Assembly: GCA_036362985.1 (NCBI GenBank)
Contig: JAYGXS010000005.1
Span: 6,129,987 to 6,193,986, forward strand
DNA length: 64,000 nucleotides
From: Ligula intestinalis
Taxonomy: Eukaryota > Platyhelminthes > Cestoda > Diphyllobothriidea > Diphyllobothriidae
Reading direction: 5' to 3'
This document shows positions 24,251-36,157 of the stretch, piece after piece (the stretch's first letter is position 1; each line of letters starts with the position of its first letter). The position numbers and the translations under genes were made by a program. Under the pieces are notes generated by a model, which was not told where the DNA came from, made no database searches, and saw nothing but the letters and a program-made list of their open reading frames with translations.

Positions 24251-25193
24251 CGTGTGCCGTGAATTTGGATTGATTTTACCTACCCGTGATGACTTCGATT
24301 TGCGTTGTATATACACCATCGAAACAATTCCGTTCATTATCAAGGCGAACTAAACAGGCGGGTGCCGAGGAAACGCAAATAAACACTCCTACTAGGCGTG
24401 CCTTTTTTAATTATCTTTTAAATCTCATAGGCACTAGCATAAACGACAGGTAATGTATGGTTTCTGGCCGGAAGAATTTAGCCGCATGTACATTAACGTG
24501 TACTTCTTGCACCATCCATCGCCGGGTTTTATCTCTGCTTCGGTAGTGCGCGTAGGCGGGAACTCAGGAGAGAGGAATGGTGAACGAGTGAAAACTGCTT
24601 GCTGCTACGTCATACCCGATAATGTGTGACTGAACTTAATGTGCACAAAACTGTATAAATGCTTAAGCCATCAGCCTAGGATCAAAAGTCAGGCCACTCA
24701 GTAGTATTATTTACGAGCACTTTAGCTCTGGCAGTTTTAAGAGCAGCTACAGCCACAGTTCGGAAACATTTTCACTCCTTGGCTGGATTTCCGTCAGGCG
24801 GAGATACGGTTACCGAATCTACTCTTATTTTACGATTAAATAAAGAGCAGTAAATTCGACTTCAACCCCTGTCCCCATCCTTAAGATGGAGTAGATCAAA
24901 AAAACAGTACTTTTATGTAAGATTAACTAGTTTCAAACGTGGCTAGTTAATCAGCGTGTTATATGTGGAACTTGTTTGAACATGGTTCCGATTACCGGTT
25001 TCGCAGCTGATCATGTGCATTCAAATTCACTTTATACGCAAAACGTTGACAGCTATGACGCTCATCAAACTAAACAATTGTTAGGAAAGAATTTAAACGT
25101 CAGTATTAAACAAACTGTATTAAGTTGCTTTATTTGTAGAGAAGAATTTGAAAACATGTCGATCACAGGAATCATTGTTTTATGAGTCGGAGC
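24251..25193. other. Non-coding stretch, no gene recognised
   Basis: No domain, boxes or repeats are recognised. The plus frame 24976-25185 and the minus frame 25065-25361 overlap a Penelope end and carry no motif. Confidence 0.45.
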
Positions 25194-25400
25194 TTTCGAA
25201 CTCTTGCTGGACGCTCTCGTCGGAGAAAAAGCATCAACAGAGAACAAGCAACAGTTATAGGCAGCAGGTGCGAATCTAACGCTGGAGAATGGACTCCAGT
25301 GAGCGTTTAAAAGCTCAGCCGATTCTGGAGGTTGACATGCCTTTTCCTTCTTCGTGTCCACTTACACATACACCTAGGATGCGAAAATTTGCCTCAATTT
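25194..25400. mobile_element. Outward-facing Penelope 3' ends
   Basis: On the minus strand CCGACGA (25224-25218), 20 nt and GAAA (25197-25194) are followed by GCTC, ATAAAACAATGATTCC and TTCTTCTC. On the plus strand from about 25295, TTTAAAAGCTCAGCCGATTC is followed by GGAGGTTGACATGCC, TTCCTTCTTC and ACACCTAGGATGCGAA. That flank equals the one at 29720-29770. The two ends point away from each other with about 70 bp between them. Confidence 0.55.
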
Positions 25401-25524
25401 GTAAGGTACTATATCATCCGTTACATACGGCAGTTAAACCACCGTCCCCTATGATATCCAACGTATGCTTCAGAGCATGATGTAGGCAGAAACGGCGAAT
25501 GAGGTGGGAGCAACTATACAGAAG

Positions 25525-25660
25525 GGCCTAGAATTATTGTAACATTGATACTCTTTCGCCAATCGGCATTGAGGAAGTTCGTAGCACCGAGTATCGTGTA
25601 GCCTTTTTTCAAATCAGTCCACACACTGATCATAAGGGTGGACCGTGCACTGGTCTGCTG
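25525..25660 (+). mobile_element. Partial left arm of the CAGTACGG fold-back family
   Basis: GGCCTAGAATTATTGTAACA and the following TTGATACTCTTTCGCCAAT repeat the start of the arm at 25732 (GGCCTAGAATTCGTG, TTGATACTCTTTCGTTAAT). It is a truncated extra copy about 200 bp upstream in the same orientation. Confidence 0.55.
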
Positions 25661-25731
25661 CACCACCAACAACAGAATTCAATCAGATGAGGTCAATACT
25701 TTATTTGACTATCCTAGTATACAGTACGGCC

Positions 25732-27275
25732 TAGAATTCGTGTACCATGACAACATATGCGACAGATTGATACTCTTTCGTTAATCCGCATTGGTTAAGT
25801 TTGTAGTATTGATTATCATTATCTATTCTCAAGTCATTTCAGTCACAATAGGCTGCCAGCTCTTTAACGAGCTTCTTTATGACCGCCAACAAAACGTTTT
25901 TACTATAAATGTGGCTACTTAAATAGTATGCAGTTTTATTATTGATTCAAATATATTTTATGGAAAACATAAACGAAAAAAATACTTTTTGCATTCGCTT
26001 GATAGCAAATTACGCCTGCTTTAAATTTCATACTGGCAAAAGAAGCTTATATAGGCCCACTCATACACCCCTTGTCTCATCGTTTTATCCTAAAAAACGG
26101 TGGTTATAGAGTTTTGGGGTGATGGGGCAATAGGATAAGCGGAGAAGTAAATTTTTAGAAGTAAGTGTAAAGTGAAAAAATGCAGTCGTAGTTCCTTCCC
26201 GCAGCCGCTGGAAATAAGTTGTTTCGCATGTAAATTGAAGGTGTGCGTGGCGCTTTGCACCGTAGACTATACTAATCTTTCTCTTGAATGGTAAGTTGGA
26301 CCTCAGGTAAGTTGAAGTAGACGACCTGCTAAACACCATTTCAATTTTTCGGGAAATTCAAGAAACCGACAATTGGATAATCAAATTTGTCCGCAATAAG
26401 TTAAACGATAATACAGATTAGAAAAATCTACAGATATAAATAATCAACACTTTTAAATACAATTAAATAAAAATGCATTTGGCATTTATTGAAGTGGTTG
26501 TCACTGCATGTCCTAATCCCTTATCCATTAAACCCTACAACAACCGTTTTTGTAGGAAAACACGCAGGGAGTAGGGAGTATTGAGCGAGTCTGCGTAAGC
26601 TACTGTTGCCTTCATACTTAAAGAAATGGTACCTTTCTGTTAAACGAACATTTTCTAAATAACCAAATAATTGTTAAACTTACTGACTGCTACATTTGAA
26701 TTCAAGGTTTACAAACTGCACGCTGTGTACATCCTTTTTAAAAAAAAGTATTTTGTCGCCTACGGTTTTAAGAAGTAGTCACATAGTTCTCATAAAATAA
26801 TGCAACTGATGAGAAACATGTTGCATAAATTAAAGGCGGAATTAATAAATTTACGGATGTGACGTATAATGAATGAACACCTTCAATCTTAAAAAGGCTC
26901 ATAATTGAAAACTTTTCTTAAAACCCGAGATATCCGTACTTTAAAGTTTAGAGTTAAAGAAAGCATAATTTGCTATCAAACGTGTGCAGGAAAAAATTTT
27001 ACGTGCTTGTTTTCCATAAAATATATTTTAATTTATAAGGGCAGTCAAAATAAGTTCTCAGCATGCATACTACTTAGGTATCCACTTTTACAGTGCAGAC
27101 GTTTTTTAGCGGTCAAAAAGAAGCTCGGTAAAAAGCCGACAGCCTATCACAACTAAAATGACTTGAGAATAGGCTACCCGATAATCATTTTAACAAGCTT
27201 ACCCTAGGCAGATTAGCAAGTAAGTATCAATCTTTCGCAAATATCAGCATTTTGCACAAATTCTGAGCCGTACTT
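25732..27275. mobile_element. CAGTACGG fold-back element carrying a dispersed repeat
   Basis: The left terminus CAGTACGGCCTAGAATTCG is preceded by TA. The right terminus reads AATTCTGAGCCGTACTTTA, near-complementary. Arms of roughly 280-310 bp (25732-26010 and 26960-27275) share GATAGCAAATTACG / TTTGCTATCAAACGTG, ATATATTTTATGGAAAACA / TTTTCCATAAAATATATTTT and AGCTTCTTTATGACCGCCA / GGTCAAAAAGAAGCT. The middle holds the roughly 580-bp dispersed repeat at 26075-26660. Whether that repeat is native or inserted is unclear. Confidence 0.65.
26075..26660 (+). repeat. Dispersed repeat of about 580 bp, copy 1
   Basis: Collinear with 32430-32960 and 39115-39690. Shared blocks include AATAGGATA(A/G)GC.GAGAAG, CTTCCC.C.GCC.CTGG, GCATGTAAATTGAAGGTGTGC, GGTAAGTTGGACC(T/A)CAGGTAAGTT and GCATTT.GCATTTATT(A/G)AAGT, ending in GTAGGAAAACA(T/C)GCAG and AAGCTACTGTTG. 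No stable open frame is shared by the copies. The class is unknown; I see neither tRNA boxes nor terminal repeats. Confidence 0.75.
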
Positions 27276-27284
27276 TACACGAAA

Positions 27285-28160
27285 ATTAGTGGCGGAAGAT
27301 TGGTGTGTGGACGGCTGGGGAATACTGCACAAGGCCTCCTATAATACGGAGGTGCTGCATCCCCTTTCCAGCAGCTCGATCTTTCTAGTATAGGTTGGTT
27401 TCGGGCTCACGACAGCAAACGAACACTCCCAGCATTCTGAAGTACGCGATTGGAAAAAGAGGTGTTATACTGGTGGCGCATTATAAGGGAAAAATCAAGA
27501 AATTAAAATGTAGAGCATTCTTTGTTCTGAATTTAAGGTGAGGTTAGCTGTCGTCTGGTAATCCTATTTAAAAGTTGGAGTTGGATTTGTTTTGGCTTCC
27601 CACTGAATACTTGGATACAATCCTCTTGTCTTTATTTCACACACACGTGACCCTGTCGTCTTCCTCTATTAACGCAAGCTGTAAGGGCTGATTTCTCGTC
27701 AGATAATTGAGTTTGTACAAGAGGCAGAGACAGCAGATTTCGGCATAAAAACCTTGTGTGAAATATTATTTAATTACAGTTGTTCTCCTTTATCTTAAAA
27801 TTTCAAGCCAGATCCTGATACGTGTTTATGCTTCGAAGACGCCAGAAAAACAAGGCACCGCAATCCTGGGAAATTTCGGTCAAATCACGATGCCGGTGCT
27901 CAACCGATGTTTTTTCGAATATCTCCAAAATTTTTGCAAACTTGTTACGCATTTTTCCATTCTGTTTCCTTGCTCTCCTGTATACTTTATGGGAAACATT
28001 TCCAATTTTTTCTTGTTTTTACTCATTGTTTTGCAAAATAACTTGTAAACATTATTTTTTCACTTAAAAGGGCTCTATGTCAGCCTGATGAAATTGTCCC
28101 ACTATGACATGTTTACTGAGTTTCAAGTGTTCATTTATAAAGTAGAATCTCTGCCCACAT
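27285..28160 (+). repeat. Dispersed repeat of about 0.9 kb, copy 2
   Basis: Second copy of the repeat at 16720-17640, same strand, same block order, and again directly after a fold-back right arm. It contains GATCCTGATACGTGTTTATG and CTGGGAAATTTCGGTC. Short open frames inside (27758-28067) are not conserved in the other copy. Confidence 0.65.
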
Positions 28161-29080
28161 TTTAGAAAGCCGACATCCTGTCCTGACTGAAATGACTTCA
28201 GAATAGACTACACGATAATCAGTATTGCAACGTTACTCATTGCAAGTTAGCGAAAGGCTATCAGTCTTTCGTAGATGTTGGCATGCTTCAGTAATCCTAG
28301 ACCATACTATGCATTGACAGTAGGTGGCTGTTGCATTCACTCTTTATCTTGCCCCCTGAAGCTCTGTGTCATGGCACGGGTAAGAATGCTGAAGGCAGGA
28401 TCAGACACCGCACGGCATGTAAGTGTACATACTTTAGCTCGCCCCCAAATGTCCTTCTCTTAGACTGTTTCGCATTCCTTGCCTGCGGCCAGCGAACCAA
28501 GCTTGTACAAAACAACAAAGGCAATGTCACAGGTCATTGTCTGAATGGCAGTGGGGACAACCTCTAGAGAGAGAGAGACAGGCAAGGTGGCGATCAACAG
28601 CGTGCACTTTGAATTCTTAAGATTCCTGAGACGACAAAAAACGTGAGCCAACCGTCTTAAGCGATCTTGCATGGTGCTTGCGGTGGCGGCTTATATTCTT
28701 TGGCATTTCCCTCATATGTGTTTGCCGGCTTATTTGATCTGAAAGACGAACATATAAGTCTAGGCTCCCATGTTGCCCTTCGAATTTATACATGATGGGT
28801 AACGCATTGTATTTGCTGGGAAGCACCTGCATGTGAATCAAGTCATTAATAAACCCCAGGGTACATAAGGATCCTGCTAGTAGCGTATGGTACGTAGACT
28901 AAGTCCTTTCGTCCCCCCTCTCCTTTTCCGTGCATTCTGCCGACCAATTAGATTACCACTTGGTGGGTGATGAAAACTGCCGACCCTACACCAGTGTGTT
29001 TTTCCGTCTCCGATCTTTTAATTGTCGTATTGATCACTTCCAAAATGTTTCCAGAATGATTTGTAGAATTAAGTCATCTA
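28161..29080. other. Non-coding stretch, start resembles a fold-back arm
   Basis: 28165-28310 is related to the fold-back arm sequence (TGAAATGACTTCAGAATAGACTACACGATAATCAG). The rest, including overlapping frames at 28331-28841, has no recognised domain. Confidence 0.45.
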
Positions 29081-29790
29081 TTTGTACGAGAAACTTGAAA
29101 CATAGTTACAGTTTGATAAGTTTGAGCTTTCCAATTCTTGTGGGAGCCCATCAACGGAGATAAAATCGTTGACAAAAAAACATTAATATTTAAAGGAGGA
29201 AGGGCGCGATTGAACGTCATAGGGCCGGGGGAGGGGGGACTAATAAACCGCTAGTGCCATTAGTCTGGAGATACCTGCGCAGGGCAACATATGCGGGCGC
29301 CAGCTCGATACATCGTTCAGGTGAGCAGATTCAACGCCCAGACTTCAATCAATTCTCGGGCAGTCTTGCTGCCAGCGTGGGCAGGTGGCGGCCCACACCT
29401 ATGAGACGGATTACGAGTTTAACTTCGCAGCTGCGAGTATACTTGCCCACACTGGTAGCAAAAAAGGCCGAGGACTGACTGAAGCCTGGGCGTCGGATGA
29501 TAACTCAGTTAACCGCTTTATCGAACAGGCGCCCGCATATGTTGCCCTGCGCAGGTATCTCCAGGTTAACTGCTCTGGTAATTATTGGTCCCTCCTTCTT
29601 ACCCCCCTTCACCCATATAGTTGTTAATTAGCGCCCCTCCCCTTATAAATATTGCTTGTTTTCCGTTGACGGTGAACACTCTCAAGAGTTTTAAAGCTCA
29701 GACTAATAAAACTCTAATTCCGGTGATTGACATGGCTTCTTCTTCTCAATCTATACAGATACCTAGGATGCGAATACTTACCTCGTTTCG
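29081..29790. mobile_element. Palindromic Penelope 3' ends with perfect 35-bp inverted repeats
   Basis: A 35-bp segment at 29267-29301 recurs exactly inverted at 29528-29562. Outside it both arms continue as diverged copies of a Penelope tail: a TATAAATATTG / TTAAATATTAATG block, then CGTTGAC / CGTTGA, then AAAGCTCA(G/A)AC. On the plus side GCTTCTTCTTCTC (29732 on) and ATACCTAGGATGCGAA follow. The minus arm runs outward toward 29081. The middle contains a fragment of the C-terminal endonuclease frame. Confidence 0.75.
29385..29627 (+). pseudogene. Penelope C-terminal endonuclease fragment
   Basis: The plus frame encodes HTYETDYEFNF, SILAHTGSKKGRGLTEAW, NSVNRFIEQAPAY and LRRYL. This is the C-terminal half of the Penelope GIY-YIG domain: a His before an E/D-F-F segment, then EAW, then a SVNR motif. 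The same order is seen at 42936-43367 (DHDFDL, LEAWHSHTNSINR). The catalytic GIY-YIG strand is absent. The reading frame is open but truncated at its start by the palindrome. Confidence 0.65.
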
Positions 29791-30989
29791 TGAGACTTAA
29801 AATCATATTGGCCAACATAAGCTAAAAAATCACCAACACTTTTCAAACACCTAGACTGGCATCCTAAAGTATATTGCGGCAGTTTATGTTACTGAGACAG
29901 ATCGGAGCCATTACGAACTTCAGGTCTGGTCCCGTAAACGAAGACAAGAAAAAGGACGCCAGTTGTTATTTTAGCCTGGAAGCTGAAAGATGTTCGAAGC
30001 CGCGCGAGAGTCCACAGGAAGACGTATGAATACCCTTCCGAGTGTAGGGCTATGAGGAGTGGTCACAACACCTCTAGTTTACTGTTGTGGGTCCACTTTT
30101 CAAGATTATTGACAGGCTAGCAAAGGTGGGATTGGCCGGCAGTAGTGTGCCCGTGCAAGTTACTGCAAGGGATTAATCGTTGCAACAAGCGCCTGAAGGT
30201 GGATCATTACAAACCCTGCTAACTTAGAGCTCGTTGTAGTGAGAATTTAAACATAGACACTAATAAGGAATGCCATGTTGTTCCCCTCTGACTGAAATTC
30301 TCTTTTGATCAATCATTTCGTACTAAACTTGGAACTGACTGACTCGCGATAGCCCAATGATGTCATTGTTTGAATGGCTGAGCGAGCTGAAAATAGATTA
30401 CTCATACAGACAAAACTCCCAAAAATTGAGTTTGCCTTGCGCTGAACTTCGGGAAAAGATACTAATTCTCATGTTTTTACCTTATTTTTTACCACTCTCC
30501 CTTACCCGCTCATAAGCACAAACATTTTAAGTAAAATTTCATTTCTAAACCTAACTAAACCTCAACCCAATTCCTACCCTTGGTCGCCATGGAAATCAGC
30601 ACAACGCCGCGTTTATTGTAGAGAGTTCCTTTGCCGAAGTGCCACCCTGAGATTCATTGGGTCTATACCTGAGGTGTTTGGACATTTTTTGATTATATTC
30701 ATTTCCCCACGATTAACAATCTTCTCCACCTATAATATACCTACTTAAAAATATGCTCACCGTATGTATTAGCGTGGTGAGAGTGTATGTCATGTTACTG
30801 CAGAAAAGGAGACCCTGAAACCCTAAGTGCAATATAATTGACAGCGGCTTCTATGCATGCGGGTTACTGGCTTATGTTTAAACGGGAGGCTTGCATGTTA
30901 TAAAAAATGCAGGAACTTGTAGGAAGTCCCATTGTTAAACTTTCTGTGTTGATATAAAATGACCTTGCTCGGTAATAATTCGGTTGGCA
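29791..30989. other. Non-coding stretch, no gene recognised
   Basis: No conserved motif is visible in any frame. 30,500-30,600 contains CCTAACTAAACCTCAACCC-like sequence, too irregular to call telomeric. Confidence 0.5.
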
Positions 30990-31675
30990 CCGTTCTCGCA
31001 GCTATCATGAGCAATATTAAAAAGGACGTTGGAGAAGTGTTTTGATTTTCTCTTTCTAGTTTTTTCCGTCGAACTTAGATGACAGATTGCAGGAAGAGAG
31101 ATGACTTATGTAGATAGAGCTAAACATGGTCTTTTTAACTCTATCAACCAATTTCTTGTTTTTAGAAAGTGTTCTTAAGGTATCCACTGTATGGCAGCAT
31201 CCTACTTAAGCAGCGGTTTAGAAGGCAGTTACCATCGTCGAGATAGAAACTCGATAGCATCAACTAGGGCCTCCGTGTGTAGGTATAAAATAGATAACAG
31301 AAAGGTAAAATAGTAAACTGTTTGCCATCTTAATTTTAACCCTTCTTAACGCAATAGATACGTGAAAGATTTGCGAGCAGATTGATATGTAATCCCCTCA
31401 CGTAAGTTTCGAGGCGGGGAGATAGCGATTAGCACGCCACAACTCACTCCGCACAAAGAGTCCTCAACGCCACGTGCAAGGAGGAGAGGGTTAAAGTTTT
31501 ATTTAATTTTCGAGCTGTTTGAGCTGGCAGTTTCGGCCTGGCGTCAGTGCCCTCCAGTGGTGGTATCATATCAGACTTTGCCGCTTTCAAGCTCCACCTG
31601 AGTAACGCCGTCGTACAACAGGGGGGCTGCAAGTGGCCGGTAGGCCGATGGTGGATATTGATGTGATTAACAAGC
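30990..31675 (+). repeat. Dispersed repeat of about 670 bp, copy 1
   Basis: Collinear with 39745-40415. Shared blocks include GCAATATTAAAAAGGA, GGCAGCATC, GGGCCTCCGTGTG, ATAGTAAACTGTTTGCCATC, AGATAGCGATTAGCA and GGTAGGCCGATGGTGGAT. No open frame is conserved between the copies. Its class is unknown. Confidence 0.75.
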
Positions 31676-32227
31676 GTGTTTCGCAGTGTCGCTCTTATGC
31701 ACACTTTCACAGCTTTTGATAACAACGTGGGCATGCAATAAGTTACCGGAGGTACGTTGTAGGAAATTACCACGTTTTCACATTTTACGGAGGAGGAATG
31801 TGTATTTTTTGTTTCATAAACCGTTTGCAATTAAAAACGTATTCTTTTCAGCGCGAAATATTTATTCAGATGGATAGTATATAGGCGTACATCGATCATT
31901 CACAGGGCACACCTTGCCTTGTTTTTGATGTCTTGTATGTTTTTGTACGCACGAACGTTGCCAGTTGGCTAATTTAACTGTCATCTTCTAAGCTTTGGTA
32001 ACATATTTATTGTCTTAAAGACATTTTACTGTTAAGACAGAGACTCGATGAAAGTCCTTTTCAGCTTATTTGCCGTCGACAGCTGGAGATACAATTAGCC
32101 ATGTGGCAACGTTCTTCGGAACACGAACACGCAGGAAATCAAACAATTGGGTGGATGTGCCCTGTAACTGAACGGTGTTCACCTATCTTTTACTGTATAG
32201 ATCTGATCAACAACCAGCAAAACGTCG
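31676..32227. other. Non-coding stretch, no gene recognised
   Basis: Nothing is recognised apart from short frames without motifs. Confidence 0.45.
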
Positions 32228-32429
32228 GACCCATTAACTCAATGGTTAGGGCATTTGCCTCTGACCAGAGAGACGTGGGTTTTAAACTCAAGTGTAGCGG
32301 CAATTTCCCTTGCTACACTGGATTAGAGTATCTCCAGTTGACAACGGCAAACAAGCCGGAAAAGGCCTTCCTAGAAGGTCTGTTAGCAAAAACAGCTCGT
32401 GTAGCACCGATCGTATACACCTACTACCA
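32228..32429 (+). mobile_element. tRNA-derived SINE (second family)
   Basis: The head is ATTAACTCAATGGTTAGGGC (box-A-like), CCTCTGACCAGAGAG, then GTGGGTTTTAAACTC (weak box B). The body (ACACTGGATTAGAGTATCTCC, then AAAAGGCCTTCCTAG) parallels the SINE at 50528-50690 (ACACTGGAGTTGGGTATCACC, AAGAACCTTCCTAG). Confidence 0.65.
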
Positions 32430-32960
32430 GCATTTTGCCCTGCAAAACCGGTAGTTATGGAGTTTTTTGGGGTAGGGAAATAGGATAGGCAGAAAAGGAA
32501 ATTTTTAGAAGTGTAAGGTGAAAAAATGAAGTCAAAGTTGCTTCCCACGGCCCCTGGGAGCAGGTTGTTCTGCGTGTAAATTGAAGGTGTGCTCGGTGCA
32601 AAGCGCTGCGGACCATACTAATCTCACTTCAGAATGGTGAGTTGGACCACCAATAATTTGAAGTAGATGACCTTCTAACCACCATTTCAAATTTTCGGGA
32701 AATTCAAGAAACCTGCAATTTTATAATTGGGTTTTTCTACAATAACTTAACTGGCAATACAGATTAGGGAAGTCTGCAGTTATAAGTCAACAACACTACT
32801 AAATACAGTACGATAAAAATGCATTTAGCATTTATTAAAGTACATTCTACTGCGTGTCCTAATTTCCCGCCCATAAAACCCGATAAACACCGTTTTCGTA
32901 GGAAAATATGGAAGTTGTAGGGATAACTGAGTGGAACTACATTAGCTACTGTTGCTGATA
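32430..32960 (+). repeat. Dispersed repeat of about 580 bp, copy 2
   Basis: Aligns with 26075-26660 and 39115-39690 from the AATAGGATAGGC block through CTACTGTTGCTG. It follows the SINE directly. Confidence 0.75.
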
Positions 32961-33590
32961 AACAAAAACATCAAACAAAAACAGGAAATAGTAGATAAAG
33001 TTATTATGAATATTAAATACAGTAATAAAAAACTTAATTTAAAATAACAGATAGTACTTATATCACCGTCCTCGTATTAAAAAATTTTGGGCTTTTTAGT
33101 TTCCTGGTGGTACTTAAAATAGATTGTTACCGGCTGATTTTTGGCAGCAGTCTGGTTATTCATGTAGGCTTTGTGTATTTGGCTCTCCCCGGCGATACGG
33201 TGGCTGATATTAGCATCACTGTCATCAGGCCAGTACTGGTTTTTTATGGGGTGCACGGAGTAGATAACGTTTCGCAGTTGAGACTTCCGTGTCTTCACTG
33301 TGACGTTATCATCTAGAACCTCCAGGTCAATTGATCGCTAAAATCAAAACAGTGAGCAGGCAAATTTGACAAACGAATGAGCAATTTACTGCATAGTTGC
33401 TCAGCTGAGTATCTTCTGCGAGTTTGCAGACGACGGCAATGCTACCTGCCTTGACCAGTTGTCGCTGTGCGGCTGCTGGCGGGGCTTGAGCTTGAGCCCC
33501 AAGGCAGAGCGAGGCGAGTGAGTTTAATTAGCGATCGGTGAATGTTCTTCAAAGAGTGTCAATATTTCCCAATCTAAACCAGCAAGAAGA
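32961..33590. other. Non-coding stretch, no gene recognised
   Basis: An A-rich start is followed by mixed sequence. The frames at 33077-33316 on both strands have no recognisable domain. Confidence 0.45.
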
Positions 33591-33830
33591 CGAGCCAGTG
33601 ACTCAATGGTTAGAGCGTTAGGCTTTTGATCAAAATGTCGCGAGTTCGAGCCTCGAGTGGTGCACCACTTTTGGTTGGTTATGACAGGCTGACGATGGCT
33701 ACTGAGCCAGAAATTACCATTCCAGCTTCCCTAGTCTTTGCCGGCATTGCTAGATGACGAGGCATTGATCAATCCAGCTATCGTCTTGCTGATCGTGTTG
33801 CGCCTCTGTAGATCCTGCCGATCCCTCCTC
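33591..33830 (+). mobile_element. tRNA-derived SINE (second family), fullest copy
   Basis: Box A is GTGACTCAATGGTTAGAGCG, with TTAGGCTTTTGATCAAAATG in the anticodon-arm region, and box B is CGAGTTCGAGCCTCG. The body runs GACAGGCTGACGATGGCTACTGAGCCAG...CTTCCCTAGTCTTTGCCGGC to GTAGATCCTGCC. The body without the head recurs at 34515-34650, which confirms an interspersed repeat rather than a lone tRNA gene. Confidence 0.75.
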
Positions 33831-34514
33831 TGGAGGAGTAAACAGTCCAATAGCTGTCAACAACGCGAACAGGAATGCATTCACAACGCTGGCGAGGAAG
33901 AGTCGATGCTCCTCCGGTACCTGCACCTTCAGGCAGCGTGGTCTGTCCAGACGAGAGCGTTTAATTTGTCAAGGCCAACGGGTACCACGGCTGGTAGTTC
34001 TAAATTTTCTTTCTTCGCGTGCTACACACGTAAACTTGCACCTACCGCATGCGCGTCAGGCTACACCCTAGGACAGTCTTATCCTTTATGTGGCATGTGC
34101 ATGCGTGAACTTAAAACTTTTTGACCTGGAAACATTTTTTTTGCGTGTGTTTTGTATGGTTTTTCATTGGTAGTTTACGTGTAAGTAAGGCTGCCATGTA
34201 ATTAGGGTGAGGTGTCGTGACGTGGGTTTGGTCAGTCACCATTGTATGGTCATCGAACTACGACCGGCGAACCAGGGTCCTATAAGTATGACTTATAACC
34301 ATCATATAACTCCTCCAGCTGTCCACACTGTCCGGGAACAGCCAGACACAGCATGGCACGTTTCCTTTGTATGCGGACTTATGTGGCATATCACAACGAT
34401 GCCACTTTGACTGCACATGATTATATTCAATTACACACAGAGGTACACGTCAACTACCAATAACACATCATACACACACAAACACACCACGCGCATGCAG
34501 ATGCACACACATAC
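33831..34514. other. Non-coding stretch with a CA-rich end
   Basis: No motif is recognised in the frame 33738-34124, which begins inside the SINE. 34430-34510 is rich in ACAC/CACAC microsatellite sequence. Confidence 0.45.
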
Positions 34515-34725
34515 ATTGACAGGCTGACGATAGCTACTGAACGAGAAATTACCATCACAGCTTCCCTTGTCTTTGCCGGCAATTCTAAATGATGAGGCGT
34601 TGATCCATCCAGCTTTCGTCTTGTTGATCGTGTTGCTCCTCTGTAGGTCCTGCCTACGTAGGAAAACATGCAGGTTGTAGAGGTACATGAGTGGGGCTAT
34701 ATAAGCTACTGTTGTCACTCTGTCT
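34515..34725 (+). repeat. Headless SINE body joined to a 580-bp-repeat tail
   Basis: 34515-34650 repeats the SINE body of 33680-33825. From 34655 the sequence becomes TAGGAAAACATGCAGGTTGTAG...AAGCTACTGTTG, the 3' tail of the 580-bp repeat. The junction shows recombination or nested insertion between the two families. Confidence 0.65.
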
Positions 34726-36157
34726 TAGGGTTAAAAAGTCCTAAGAACCATATTTACATATTCACTAATGCGTCTTCTGAAGTATCAAACATGCTTCGTA
34801 TATATTGCCCAATCCGATGAGCGTGATATGCTGCCTTTCCGATAACATTTACGCATGCATATTAATTTTCGCAAACGGAAAATATTCAGCATAAATCTTG
34901 GACACCAAAAGCGCAAGTGCTACCGCAGGTCATACAAAAACTAAGCAGATAATTCGAAGATTTTTTAAACCAGAATAAAATCATATTTCGGAACATAACA
35001 CTGAAACAAATCCAAATATTGCAAAGAAGGTTGATGCGCGCTTGCTAGGCTGTCCTGCTACTCGCACCTACATCGCATTTGTTTTAGTTCTAGAAAATAG
35101 TAGTTATTTATTCATTTGGTTTACATCGAAACATTTTGTACACGATACACATAACTTTTTTATGGGAATTAAAAGTCAATCTAACAGTTTATAGTTATTA
35201 GGTAACCAGCATGGCCTAGTGGAGTTCTTGTAGTCGCGTGAAAGGCAACTCATTCTACATCTGGCAACGCATGAAGCCTGACATTTTTAGGAATTACGGT
35301 ACAAAAGAATCTATCTTACATTATCAATTTTAAAAAACTTTCCAACCGATCATTAAGGTTTAATAAAATGGGCCTGTAAACATGCGCACTTTTTATGTAT
35401 GGAAACTCTACATCTCCTCGTATGTTCAAAAGCAGCTAAGTGTGTGTGGGCTACGGTTACTAACTTTCTTCTAAATTTGTGCATTTTTTTATTGTCAAAA
35501 AGCCTAATCATATGCATGCTGCGAAATATCCATGACTGGGTAAACTAGAAACACAGCAACGCTATTTAGAATCGCAGCCGTTGACAGGACAGAGGGATAT
35601 CGGAAGTTGGAATAAACTAGTCCTAAACTGTGCTGTGGCTATGTGGCAATGTAAGCCCGGGAAACAACTGCTAATGATACAGACGTTAAGAACTCCTACT
35701 AACTTCCGGTATCAGTTAGAGTAATGCAGAATTAGCTGATGGAATGTTTCACTAAATTCTTTAATTGGTTTTCGCTTTGAAAGGATTAGTAAGATGTGAT
35801 GGTGAAAGTGAGTATTGTTCAGAATAATCCTAATGTCTTCACTCCCAATAAAATGTCAGCTATGGGCAAGCTACTATCCAGCGGAACAGATATTGACCAA
35901 AAAAGCAACTAAATGTTGAGCATTTTTCACATTAACTTTCTATCACGTTATAAATTCTATAAAAGTTTATAGAAAAATTAATAAAATCTTACATTCTAAT
36001 TTCAGCAGTCATAATTGCACGCTTCTTCTTAGCTAAAATATATTGCCTCCAATAGTAAATTTAAAATGCTTATAAAAATGGTTACGGGAGATAATATTTT
36101 GTACCCGGTTTCTATAAAATGCATTCATGGTTTATAGAATGGCGATAAATACCATTT
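34726..36157. other. Non-coding stretch, no gene recognised
   Basis: AT-rich, with no conserved motif in any frame. CATGGCCTAGTGG near 35210 looks like a tRNA box A but has no matching box B. Confidence 0.5.

Noticed and set aside
29254..29478. 74-codon plus frame
   Set aside because: It overlaps the endonuclease fragment in another phase and half of it lies in the inverted repeat. No family signature.
30540..30580. Second telomere-like tract
   Set aside because: Only a few irregular CCTAA-like units with no array structure.
35205..35270. tRNA-like GCATGGCCTAGTGG box A
   Set aside because: No box B at the right distance and no cloverleaf pairing.
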